Below are positions 24,199 through 35,900 of a stretch of 64,000 nucleotides of DNA, in pieces. A program made the position numbers and the translations under genes. Below the pieces are notes generated by a model. It did not search any database, was not told the origin of the DNA, and saw nothing but the letters and a program-made list of their open reading frames with translations. Every line of letters starts with the position of its first letter. The stretch's first letter is position 1. Source of the DNA: Agelaius tricolor (lineage: Eukaryota > Chordata > Aves > Passeriformes > Icteridae); NCBI GenBank assembly GCA_023055355.1, contig JALJCS010000007.1, positions 4,576,001-4,640,000 of the forward strand, read 5' to 3'.

Positions 24199-24548
24199 GT
24201 GGTGTGGTTTGCCACCCTGGCTGGTATGGGAAGTCTCACTGGGAGATGGAGAAAACACTCCTCCTGTGGAGGGGGCCCTCACCCACTTGCTTTTTGCATG
24301 GAGGGCTGAGGAGGCTGAAAGGGTCCCCTGGATGGCACAGGACCAGCATCCCCAGCAGGCAGCACCTGTGGGAGTGGGGCACAGCAGCTTGAGCCAGCAG
24401 GTTCTGCCCCAGGTGTGGGTGAACTGACCCACTGAGATGCCTTTTTGTGGGGGAGGTGTCTCGGTCTCTCTGAGAGCCCCTCAGGAACCCTGGGCCAGTC
24501 CCGAGTCGGCAGACACCGGGGAGCAGCCCCAACACGGCCGACAGCGGG

Positions 24549-25228
24549 GAGACACTGTCTGTGTGTGCCCCGAGGGTGCTGAGGGCACCTGGGCTGGGGG
24601 AGACACTCTCTGTGTGTGCCCCGAGGGTACTGAGGGCACCTGGGCTGGCAGGGAGACACTGTCTGTGTGTGCCCCGAGGGTACTGAGGGCACCTGGGCTG
24701 GCAGGGAGACACTGTCTGTGTGTGCCCCGAGGGTGCTGAGGGCACCTGGGCTGGGGGGAGACACTGTCTGTGTGTGCCCCGAGGGTGCTGAGGGCACGTG
24801 GGCTGGCAGGGAGACACTCTCTGTGTGTGCCCCGAGGGTACTGAGGGCACCTGGGCTGGCAGGGAGACACTCTCTGTCTGTGTGTGCCCCGAGGGTACTG
24901 AGGGCACCTGGGCTGGGGGGAGACACTGTCTGTGTGTGCCCCGAGGGTGCTGAGGGCACCTGGGCTGGGGGGAGACACTGTCTGTGTGTGCCCCGAGGGT
25001 GCTGAGGGCACCTGGGCTGGCAGGGAGACACTCTCTGTGCCCCGAGGGTACTGAGGGCACCTGGGCTGGGAGGAGACACTCTCTGTGTGTGCCCCGAGGG
25101 TACTGAGGGCACCTGGGCTGACAGCAGGGAGACACTCTCTGTGTGTGCCCCGAGGGTGCTGAGGGCACCTGGGCTGACAGGGAGACACTCTCTGTGCCCC
25201 GAGGGTACTGAGGGCACCTGGGCTGGGC
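24549..25228 (+). repeat. Minisatellite, 13 copies, about 49-56 bp unit
   Basis: Copies start with GAGACACT at 24549, 24600, 24653, 24706, 24758, 24811, 24864, 24920, 24972, 25025, 25073, 25129 and 25182. The core is TGTGTGTGCCCCGAGGGTGCTGAGGGCACCTGGGCTGG with CAG/GG variants (given here as the unit's key blocks TGTGTGCCCCGAGG and GGGCACCTGGGCTGG). The long open frames on minus are read-throughs of the array, not genes. Confidence 0.95.
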
Positions 25229-25738
25229 GCCTTTGCTGCAGAAGAGACACCAGAGACATCGGTAGAAGAGAAAGGGCCGACTCTTAGCAGGGGTTAATCC
25301 AAGGTTTTATTAGGATCCCAAAGGAGCTCCTGCACCTCAGAGGGCCTCCTGCCAAGAGCCCGGGAGATGTGCCAAGGTCACATTTAAAGGGAGGTGGAAA
25401 CCAAAAGTAGAGAACCAACCAATGAGTGACCCTGAGGGATGGATACTGGGGGATAGACATCTAGGACAGCGTATGGGGCAAGGCCTGGGGGGCTGACTCC
25501 CAGCCTCTGGCTAATCACTCGACGACTGGGACCGAAACTTCTGGATGGAGGGGATGGGAGGCTGAGTGACTGACAGAGAGCCAGGGTGGGGGTTTGGGGA
25601 TGATCTCATCCCGGGAAAGGGATAACACAGGTAAAGGGAGGGGGGTACAGTCTGGGATAAACCATTTGGGAAAAATATGGGAATACAAAACAAAACTACT
25701 TTAGAGTAGTTTCGAGTATTACGAAATATAAAAACACA
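25229..25738 (-). mobile_element. LTR-like element on minus, U5 side running into the minisatellite
   Basis: Read on minus it starts TGTGTTTTTATATTTCG near 25738. It has a TTTAAATG TATA-like box (about 25386) and an AATAAA at 25306-25311 followed by a GT/CT-rich stretch, the order U3-R-U5 of an LTR. The 3' end is not seen before the tandem array starts, so the array may be an expansion within U5. Family not identified. Confidence 0.5.
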
Positions 25739-26274
25739 CTACGGGAGGAAAGGCACATTGTTGCTCAAGTATTTTCCAGTACCTCTGCTATTTGTCCATG
25801 ACATTCTATTAAACAGCCAAGGAAGGAGGAGTTCAGTTGTATTGTAAGGAGTTTCATTTCTGCTCTTCACTAAACATACAGGGAAATGAAAGTGAAAAGC
25901 CCAACACATTGCATTATTATTTCCAGGGCTATCACAAAGCTGTCTCAACAGTAGGGATTTCACATTTGCCTGACAGAGCCCCTCCAAGGCCTTTCATGGA
26001 GACAGTTTTGTCAAGTCAAGAATTGTATTTTGAGGTGACAGCTGTAACAGATTCAGAATTACCTTTGATAAATGCATTTGCTGCATTAGTGCTAAATATC
26101 CTAAGACTACTCAGTGAGTAATTAATAATTCACAATTCAGTAAAAGTTCAGCAATGATTAAGCTGAGCTTCACCTGGATATCATCTGCTGAATGCTGAAC
26201 TGCTGTACAGAGGTGTGGCTGCTCTTCTGAGAGGCTTCGGTGAGAAGAAGGCTGGGAGATTTTTACAAAGGCAG

Positions 26275-26545
26275 GTAGTAATAGGACAAGGGGGAATGGC
26301 TTTAAATTGAAAGAAAGTAGCTTTAGATTGGATATTAGGAAGAAATTGTGCCCTGTGAGGGTGGCCAGGCCCTGGCACAGTTTGCCCAGAGCTGTGGTTG
26401 CCCTGAATCCCTGGAAGTGTCCAAGGCCAGGTTGAACAGGGCTTGGAGCAGCCTGGGACAGTGGAAGGTGTCCCTGCCATGGCAGAGGAGTGGAACAAGA
26501 GCATCTTTATGTTCTTCCAACCCAAACCATTCTAGGATTCTCTGG
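26275..26545 (+). mobile_element. CR1 LINE 3' end
   Basis: Contains ATATTAGGAAGAAATTGTGC, CCCTGTGAGGGTGG and TTCCAACCCAAACCATTCTA, the standard avian CR1 3' region and tail, on +. It lies just upstream of the proximal duplicated MX1 promoter-like segment. Confidence 0.9.
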
Positions 26546-26701
26546 CTCTCTGAACTTCTGGCTGTGAGGTGCCCCCTTCTCTGTGAATACAACTCATGTG
26601 TTAGAATATCTGTCTCCTTAACTGAGCCAGGTGCAAAGTAAGCAAGTGGTGCCCACTCGTGGCAACTCTGTCTTTTGAAACAGCCTGGTCATGTCCACAA
26701 A

Positions 26702-26885
26702 AGCCAAATATTTCTCCAGTGAGAATTTAGTTTCATTTCTGCTCCTTCGTGTCATAATGGGAAGGTGGAGCCTGTAGGTAAAAAAGCATCTGAAGAAGTT
26801 TCAGAAAGACACTGCTTCTCCTTTCTACAGGACACTTAGAAGGGTAAGTTTCTCCCTTCCTTCTTCTAAAAAGAATAATGCAATT
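26702..26885 (+). promoter_or_regulatory. MX1: Duplicated segment copy 2: candidate MX1 promoter and first exon
   Basis: Contains AGTTTCATTTCT at 26729-26740 (MX-type ISRE with one G-to-A change). GTAAAAAAGC near 26778 may serve as a weak TATA-like box. A donor AGAAGG|GTAAGT would end a non-coding exon at 26843. The first visible MX1 exon with the start codon begins at 29600 in the 5' UTR, so an upstream non-coding exon is required or expected. This copy is the nearer of the two. Exon status is inference; transcript data would decide. Confidence 0.45.
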
Positions 26886-29599
26886 TTTTACTGTTATCTT
26901 CATTCCTTTTAATATGACAAGGCTGCATAAAGCATCTAAAGTAAGTGTGATTAAACAGGGTTTCCAGGAGCAGGATTTTTTGCTTTCTGGGGTGGAAAAA
27001 AAAATATATTTGTATTATTTCCTCTTTAAAAGGAGGGCTTTTCATTGCTTCATTTTCTTTATGAGAAGACAGCTGGAGTTAATAACCATACAACATGGAA
27101 ACTGTGAGGTTTACCCAAATATCCTGAAGTCACAGGGTGCATCAGCCAGAAATCCATGTGCTCCTCTGGCTGGACAGAGAATGAATAAATCCAGGAGCTG
27201 TGTGGGTTCAGCACTGCAGCTCTGCACCCTGGTTTTGAGAGATTTTTTAGAATCTTTGGAACTTTTCATCTTCTACAGATGCAAAGCCAAAGGGTCGTTA
27301 CAGAAAAACAAAAGAACTTCTTTTCAGAACCATGGGCAGGTTGATGTTTGTTTGTGCAGATGTCTGTTGTGCTGGGAGAGGTTTCCCTCACACAGGCAGG
27401 CAAATTCTAAAGTAAAGCTCGATGAAATCAGTGTTGTCCTGACAAAGGAGGCAGGGGCAGCTTTGGGGAGAGGAAATTTTTGGCAGACTCTCAGTGTCAT
27501 GGCGTCATCCAGCTGCAATGTTTCACAAGTGGCTCCTGGCCCATTGTAGAAGGGCTCTTTACAGTTGCAGCTTTTTTGTTTCCCCCTTCTCCTTTCTTCC
27601 ATCCGATGTTGTCATGGCTCAGTACACAAAGAAATCACTATGCCCATGTGGCACAGGGAAGGGTTACAGAACCCACCCACCCTTTCCTAATCCAGGGGTG
27701 TAGCCCTAGGAATCCACATGGGTGTTTATCCTGGTGCTCACTGCAGGTATCTTTGTGCAGGGGTGTTGAGTGTGTGTGTGTGTGTGTGCACCCTGTGGTC
27801 TGCACCCCACCTCGATGTTTGTAAAGGTTAATTAAAGATATTTGGATTTCCCCATGCATCCTCAGCCCTCCCCACATCCCTTCCACCTCTGTGATGGCCA
27901 TGGGATTTGTCCTAAATACCCACACCAGGTGGGTATTGCAGGATATCTGGATGTTTCCGTAATTAATTAATTCCAGAGACCAGGAACTGAGATGTTTGTG
28001 ATTGACTTTGGTGTACATTGGCCACAAAAAGAACATAAAATGCTGCTGGAGGCTGGGCCAACAGGGCAAACTGGTGTCACAAAGCTGCAGGAACTTTCTG
28101 GGCTGGTTTTCCCCCTTCTCCATCCCCTTCTCTCCCCACCTCCACCAGGGATGCCTACAAGGTAAATCCAGCTCCTGTGCTTTTGGACAGGTGTTAAAAT
28201 AACCAAGGTCCACCTAAATACAGACATAAAATCCTAAAGTAGCTCCAGAGGTGCTTTGTTGCTTTGTAATGATGAATTCTGCAAGGCCAAAGACTGGAAA
28301 TGTGTACATTTCCACCGGAACTGTTCATGTTGTAACCCTTTACACAGGGACTGCTGACCCAATCTGGGATTAAAGTGGAGCAGGTTGCAACTAGACTGCT
28401 CTGAGAAGTTTTGGAAGCAAAGGGGTCTCACTTGTGACTCAGCAGAAGGACCATGACCTGATTATAGTCCATTGTAATCGATGATAGAGCTGTTATTTTG
28501 ATATTGCACTGGCAATATTTCCATGCTGTATTAGCAATCAATCTAATTAAAGATGCCCACACAGTCACTGTATCCAGTTTCTCATGCTTGGCCCACAGCC
28601 TTATCTCAACTGCTCTGCTACAATGTGTGAGTTTTTTCCTAAACTTGTTTTACACACTGAAATTATAACCTGCATTGTGTCTGATCATCCTATTTTGGCA
28701 TCTGTTTGAATTAGAAAGCCTGTAAACTTAATTCAACCAAAAAAAAATTAACAGAACAGGAAGTTATTTCAAGCAAAGATGTGGTTCTCCTAATTTGTTT
28801 TCTGAAATGTTTGAGTTAAACAGATCTTGGTTTTGGCAGAGGGAGGCTAAAAAATCTAGCTTTGAAAAAGGACTCTTGGGTTTTTTTCCTTAAATCACTT
28901 TCTCTGGAAATCCCTTTCCCTGCATAATGTCACACCAAAAGCCACTAGTTTCCTCAGTCACCCATAGAAAACAAAACTTTTCCATAAGGAAACGCTGAAC
29001 AAGGAAATAAAAAGCCTCCTAGTCCTCCCTTCTCTAACATCATGTGAAAAAAAGTCTGGTTTTGGCAGAGGGTTTTAAGCTGTAGAGGAGGGGACCAAGG
29101 TACAGAGCTTCAAAAACAGGTGTCAGACTTGCCCCTGACAAGTATTTCTTCCAAATAAAAGAGGTGAGAGGGGCACTCAGCAGACTATGGATTGGAGCCA
29201 GCCCACAGCCCTACACTCCTGACCCCAGGAAGTTAAGAATTCACATTCCCTCCAATCCTGCCCTGATACTGACTGAGCTTCTCCAAACACCTTTCAGCAA
29301 ATTTTTTCATCGAGGGGAATTTGCTTTTTGCAAAAACTGGTGTAACTTTTTTTTCCCCCAAAAAACCAAATATTGTTTTTCCTGTGGCAGTTTTTTTTAT
29401 ACCAAAATGAGAGTTTAAGAGAGGTAGGGAGAAGTGTTTCAAGTCTGTCACCTGGAGAGCAATTTTAGTGATTTGAAAAGAGCTGTGGCACTTGGTACCT
29501 ACCAAGGGTTTGGATCAGGAAATAAAAGTGGAGTTTGATTATCTCTGCTCTGATCATTGTTGCCAGGTGGAGTCACTCACTTCTCCATGTTTGTTTCAG
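26886..29599 (+). other. Probable MX1 first intron / upstream region
   Basis: Contains a (GT)n run near 27771-27788 and AT-rich stretches. No coding exon recognised. If the exon ending at 26843 is real, this is intron 1. Confidence 0.45.
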
Positions 29600-29694
29600 A
29601 AGCTGCACCTCGGAGTGGTTGGACCAGGCACTGATCAATATTTAGTGAAGCCCTTACAGACAATCCACGTTCAAGCCCAGTAAATCAGCAGGCC
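29600..29694 (+). other. MX1: MX1 5' UTR part of exon 2
   Basis: The acceptor tttgtttcag ends at 29599. The 95 bases before the ATG contain stop codons and no upstream ATG, so 29695 is the first AUG of this exon. Confidence 0.75.
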
Positions 29695-29916
29695 ATGGAT
29701 AATAAGAAAGCAGCACTCAAACAACCTGAAAGAACCAAAAATACCCCCAAGAAAGAGGGGTTTGTATTTTCTTTTGGAAAACCATTTCCAGAAGCTGCTG
29801 AAGTGCCTCTCCCACCAGAACCAGAAGATGATTCTGGGCTGTCAGAGAAACCGTTTGAGAGCAAACCTAACTATGACCAGGACTTGAAGAAGAAGTTTTT
29901 CACAGAAGAGGATGAG
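29695..29916 (+). CDS. MX1: MX1 first coding exon (residues 1-74)
   Basis: Variable N-terminal extension, rich in Lys, Pro and acidic residues ([15 protein letters not shown]...; ends FFTEEDE). No known fold. Donor GAG|GTATGG, phase 0. This part differs most between Mx proteins. Confidence 0.9.
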
Positions 29917-32900
29917 GTATGGCAAGGAGAGGGCACAGATCCTCCCCAGTCCTACTCTGTTGCTTCACTTTGTGCCCCAAAATAAATCCCTTTGTCTCTT
30001 GGGCAATCTGCACTTGTTAGGTCTAAGAAGAACTTTTGGGATGAGTCCTAGCAATTATTCATGTAAGTGGCAATAGAGGTACCTGCAATTAATCTGCAGA
30101 CATTAATAATGCAGGTCTAAAAAAAGAGATGGCTGCAGCCTAGAAGCCAATTTAATGTGTGACATATGTCTGTTTCAATCCTAGCAACAAATGCTGAACA
30201 GAAGTGATAAAAGTTGAGGGTTTTTTTTTCTTGAGGCTCTTCAACCCTTAACAGAAATACAGAGAAAGGTTAATAATAACCTGCTTGGGTATTTAACACT
30301 GAACACAGGTTGGTTTTAAGTCTGTGACACAGTTATTGAAATTTTTTGAGAATATACTAGCTATTAAACATTGTAGTGAAGAGAGTGGGCAGGGGTTACT
30401 AAAAAGGGTTTAGAATGCCTGCCTCCAATAATGTGTGCTGCCTTCCTCATCTTGAACCAAAAATCTGCTTTGTTTGAGTGTATCTGATCCATAGACATAC
30501 TTCTAGAAGTAATTTTCTTGATTAAAAGTGATGGAGAGAAACTTCAGTTTTTCTTTTCAAAAAAATCAGGTTTGAATGTGCCTGGCCCAATATGTCTGAA
30601 ACATATTGGTGTTCCCAAAATTGCATCTCTAACTGCAGCAGTCACTGGAACATGGAGAGAGGAACGAGGAGAAGAGACCAAGCTGATCTTTATATACTTT
30701 AGCTGAGCATATTTAACAGCAGATGGACCAGTTTTGCCAAAGACTGGAAATTGTTTTGTTTTCACATAAATGAAGAGTCTGTGTTAATATCTGGACCTGT
30801 GTCAAACCCAGAAAATGACAATAATCAGTCATTTAAAACAACCCACTCATATTCAAGCCTTATGTGAGCCTAAAACGAGGCAAAGAAGGAAGAGCCATGG
30901 TGATCTAGAAGATTTCAGCCACCTGTTAAGAATGTTACAGAACTCTTTTGGTGCCTGTGCACAAACTAAATCTTCAAATTCTGAAACAAAGATCTAATAA
31001 GCTATTTTTTACCAAATTCAGTGATTTCTGTGATCAGTCTTCATTTGCATACACGTGCTGCAGTACCTCTGTGGAAGAGTGGAAGAAAATGGCAGGTTGT
31101 TTTTAAAAAAAAACCTGTTATTAAGAAAAATTAACAGAGCACACTTAATAATGTGTTCTTTATCTTCTCAGGATGGCTTCTAAAATTTGTTATTTTTACT
31201 AAGGATGGTCTGTGAGCCACCCTCAACTGTTTCTTTCATATTTACAGACATATGTTTATTACATGGAGATGCAAGGATGCACAGTGATACGAAGTAGAGC
31301 TTGATGCCAGTAAATAACTTTTACTAAAGAACGATGAGCAGAAAATGCATCTTTTTTTTTTTTTCTCTTTTTTTTAATTATGGAAAATTCACTATAAGTT
31401 TAACTCCAACAGCCTGCAGAACACACCTTGTATAACCAATATGAGGAGAAGATCCGACCCTGCATTGATCTCGTTGACAGCCTGAGAGCTCTTGGGATAG
31501 AGAAGGATCTGTCCTTGCCCGCGATTGCAGTGATTGGAGACCAGAGCTCCGGGAAAAGTTCTGTCCTCGAAGCCCTCTCTGGTGTTGCTCTCCCCAGGGG
31601 CAATGGTAAGAATTCACTTTCTCCCATTTTCTCTTAGAAGGGATTTTTTTTTCTTTTTTTTTTTTCTTTTTTATTTTGGTCTAGAATTGGACAATTCCAT
31701 GACTGAGAAATGGAGGTGTGAGTGAGGCACCACAAGGTAAATCCAAGGCACATGTTCCAGGTGGTCAAGAGACCAGGAGTAAGAAGTGTAGTGTGATTGC
31801 TCCAGCTGAATCTGTGCATTTCCCAGAAAGCAGCAGTGCAGCAGAGTATTAATTTCACATGGAAAACCAGTTTTTAAATTTGCTTTTGAGGTTGGTTTGG
31901 GTTTTTTAAACTACATTTTCTTACAGATAACTTGTATTATTATTATTATGTGTAAAAAGTGTACAAAGATCTTTACTTAAAGAATTATTTAAGTCAGAGA
32001 TGATGAAAGACTTTACAGCTCAAGAAGATCCACTTTCCAGCTCTGTGTGTGTATTTTTGCACACATAAATTCTGCAAGTTCCACTTGAGTTTGCAATATA
32101 ATCTAGTCTTTCAGGCTGGAGTTGTGGAAAGGTTTTTCATAGGATTTAGTTGCAGCACTGAAACAGATCATCCAGAGAGGAGCAAAACTCTGTCTGTGGA
32201 GGTTTGCAGGGCCAGACATGTCTGGGAAGAGCCATGGTTGACCTCATCTAGCACTGGTGACAATCCTGCTCTGAGCAGGAAGTTGGACAAGTCCCCTCTG
32301 GCGGCGTCTCTTGGAACATTTCCACGTTTTTTTGTGAAACATTTTTGTGTGAAATATTTTTGTGTGAAACAGGCAACCTTGTGTACACCACACACCTCAA
32401 GGCTGTTGTTTCATGCACAATCTCTCTGCCTTTGGAACTGCTGCAGGTATTGTCACTCGGTGTCCCTTGGAGCTTAAACTGAAGAGGTTGCCTGAAGGGC
32501 AGGCATGGCAAGGGAAGATCTCCTACAGAAATGTGACCGTGCAGCTCCAGGAAGCCTCTGAGGTGGACAGAGCAATAAGGAAAGGTGAGTGGGTTTAGCT
32601 GGCTCCATCTCCTCTGCATCCTCCTCTCAGAATGAGCAGCATCCATGGTGATTGTGGAGTTACACCAAGAGCTGCATTCAGAGCAGATGAAGCTGGGTCA
32701 GCAAAACTCATTTCTCTCAAGGGAGTTGTACCAGTGCTCCAGTGGTGAAGATGATTTATGATGATGATCCCAGAATGGCCTGGATTAGAAGGGACCTTAA
32801 AAATCTTCTAGTTCCAACACCTTGGGCAGGGATGCTACCCACTATATCCATGATCCTTTTATCCTGATCCATGATCCTTTTATCCTGATCCATGATAAAG

Positions 32901-35900
32901 GCTCAGGCTGTGTCCTTACCTGGGTGGTGCCTTGGTGGCTTCCTGGCTTCCTGGTTTGGGGAAGTTGTTTCTCAAATTGTAAACATGTGACCTAAATGGC
33001 TCCTGTCATCAGTTCTGAAGCCCAGAGAGTGCTTGAGGTGTCTCTGGCTGGAAATCTTATTATTTTGAGGAAATTGCAAGAAGGCAGAGTGGGGGACAGA
33101 GAGCTTCTGCTGGGTACTGTGATCACAGGCTCAGTCACTGCCCTTCACATGTCTCAGCTTTACTGTTACAACACTTCATGCTGGGTAAGAAATCAGTGTT
33201 CTTACCCAAAGGGCAGTAAGCACTTGCCCTAAGTGGGAAAGTTGGATTGTCCTTACTTCCTTGACTAGCATGATTCCTAGAGAGGCTACCTGGAACAGAG
33301 GCTGGACAGTGTGAAAGGAATAAAGTAGGGATTTATTGAAAAGGCCTTCAAAGGACACAGTACCCAAAGGCTCTTGGGCAGTACAAGAGCCTGGCTACAC
33401 CCGAGATGGCCACGAGTTTTCACACTTTTGTAAGTTTTGGTCCATTTCCATATTGGGGTTAATTGTCCAATTACAGCTTCAGGTTATACAGTCCCATCCT
33501 CCCAGATTGCTCTCCTCAGTTCCCTGTTGTTTGCACTTTTTGGGCCTGAAGCTGCAACGGTGTCCTTGGTTCTGGGGCTGGAAAAGGATTGTTTTTTCTG
33601 ACTAAACTGTGAGGAGAACTTGCTAATACTTTATATGAAGTTCAAAGTCACACACTAAGGCAGTACAGAATCTAAAAAATATGAAAGCTAAAACTTAAGG
33701 CATCGAGCACAGCTCTGCAAATTGTTATTCTTTCTATTTTTTTAATTAGCTTTTCAATACATTATTTGGATATTCTCAAAACTGGCCAGGCAATTGGTAT
33801 GAATTAAGGTAATTAAAGAGCTGAAAATCTCTGATGAGAATGACTGTGGTTTCCTTGCTTCTCTGTGCTCACAGCTCAAGCATTATTGCCTTGTGGGATC
33901 TGGGACAATTTACTCTCAATCTCCCTATCAAAATGTGAAGAATATAGAACAACACCTATATTTATTTCACAGCATCCAAGGATTAGTTAATGCTTACAAA
34001 GTCTCTTCTTGTTGAGGAAGAATTTCTACAACTGACCAGTGTTTTACCTGATCCCTTTCATTGTGGTTTATTTACGTGTATTTTGTCTGCATACATGAGA
34101 GTCCATAAATGTGTGCTCTGTAAAATATTACAGCTCATATTCCAACAGGACTTCACATCAACTTGTTCTGCATGATAATTTCCTTAGATTTTTGCATAAA
34201 TTGTTATCCTTTCTATTTTCTAAATTGGCTTTTCAACACATTATTTGGATATTCTCGAAACTGGCCAGGCAATTGGTATGAATTAAGGTAACTAAAGTGT
34301 GTGGCTGGATCTGAAAGAAAACGCCAAGCCTGAAAGAACCTTAGGTGGTAGTTGGTACATTTCAAAGTCGTTGTGTTCAGCTTCGGTTTGATGCATCATT
34401 TGAAGCTTGTATTGATTGCCTTGCTCTTTTCACAGCCCAGGATATTGTGGCCGGTCCTAGAGGTGCCATTAGCGGGCAGTTAATTTCCCTGGAAATTCAC
34501 TCCCCTGACGTGCGCGATCTGACACTAATTGATCTCCCTGGAATTGCCAGGGTGGCCGTGGGGGACCAGCCAAAAGACATCGGGGACCAGGTAAAACTCA
34601 GCCTCGTGTGCCCATCTGTGCCCAGGGTCTCATCCCTTGAGGGCTCCCAGCAGACCTTTAGTGAAGTAAACAGAATAAATGGAGGGGATCTCTGCTCTTC
34701 CTCTGGCTGCCTTGAGAAGAAATGCTGGGAAATGCAAATAAAACTCTGGTAGGATAAGGCCTGCTGTGAGAGTGATGTGCAGGAGCTGGGTGTGTTGTTT
34801 CTCCTAAAATACCTTTAAATGGGAGCTTGGAATAAAAGGAGCCCAAACTAAACTAGATATACCAAATAGAAATGAGACAAGATTGGATTGTTCTGGGCTT
34901 TGCTTTCTGGGAGGAGAGTAATTTAATTCCACAGTTAGATAGCAATCTTTCTGTTGTATTGAGAAGAAAGCAGCAGATGTGATAAAATTCAAACATTTCC
35001 CTTGTTCCCAGCTGTCTGCATGCTCCAGAGATGGAGTCTGTAACACTGCAGCCTGTCAGAAGCTGGGATGGGTGGGAAGTAGAAAAGAGAGGCATCTCTA
35101 CCAAAATCCAGGTTTAAAAAAAAAAAAAATTTATTTACTGTGGAATAAGCACCACAGTCCTCTGTGAAGCTTCTACAAAATAACACAAATTATGAGGAAC
35201 TCATTTAGTTTGGCATTGAAACATAGAAAAATGTCAGCTAGATGTCATGTGCATCTTCAGTTTTCGTGCTTTTAAAATTTTTCCTACGATTATTCCACTG
35301 AAAAATGAGCCAAAGACATTTGTGCTGCTTTCAGAGATACAAATTTGAGATTTACCAGCACAATCAAGCTTGCTTTCTTTCCATAAGTGTATACCTGCAC
35401 CTCAGAACCTGATTTTCTTACATGTGTTAGATATCAAATACCTTTAATATTTCTATAATGAAAGATTATACATGCAAAAGAGGTTAAACTCCAAGTAGCT
35501 TTCAAGACAGGCTTAACAACATTAGTCTTGTCTCATTCATGCCAGATGTTTGGATTAAACCTGACATAAGAAAAGAGGCTACATTTTTCTGCTGGCCCCT
35601 TTCCATGCCATCCTCTAGCATGTAACACTATCCTCAGCATATGTGGCATTTAATGTCATCGGGCAGTGGCTCATATTGCTAGAAATTGTCACATCCTACA
35701 AGCAAGTGTCTGATTTCACTGAAGCTCCTCACTGCTGTATTGAATTGCAGATCAAAATGCTACTTAAAAGAATTATTGGCTGCAAAGAGACAGTCAATTT
35801 GGTAGTGGTGCCATGTAACGTGGATATTGCAACAACAGAAGCATTGAAAATGGCTCAAGAGGTAGACCCCACTGGAGAAAGGACAATAGGTGAGATCATT

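Noticed and set aside
24236..25259. Overlapping minus-strand frames of 235-326 codons (PSVPSGHTQ-type repeats)
   Set aside because: Read-through of the 13-copy minisatellite; two to three frames carry the same shifted peptide.
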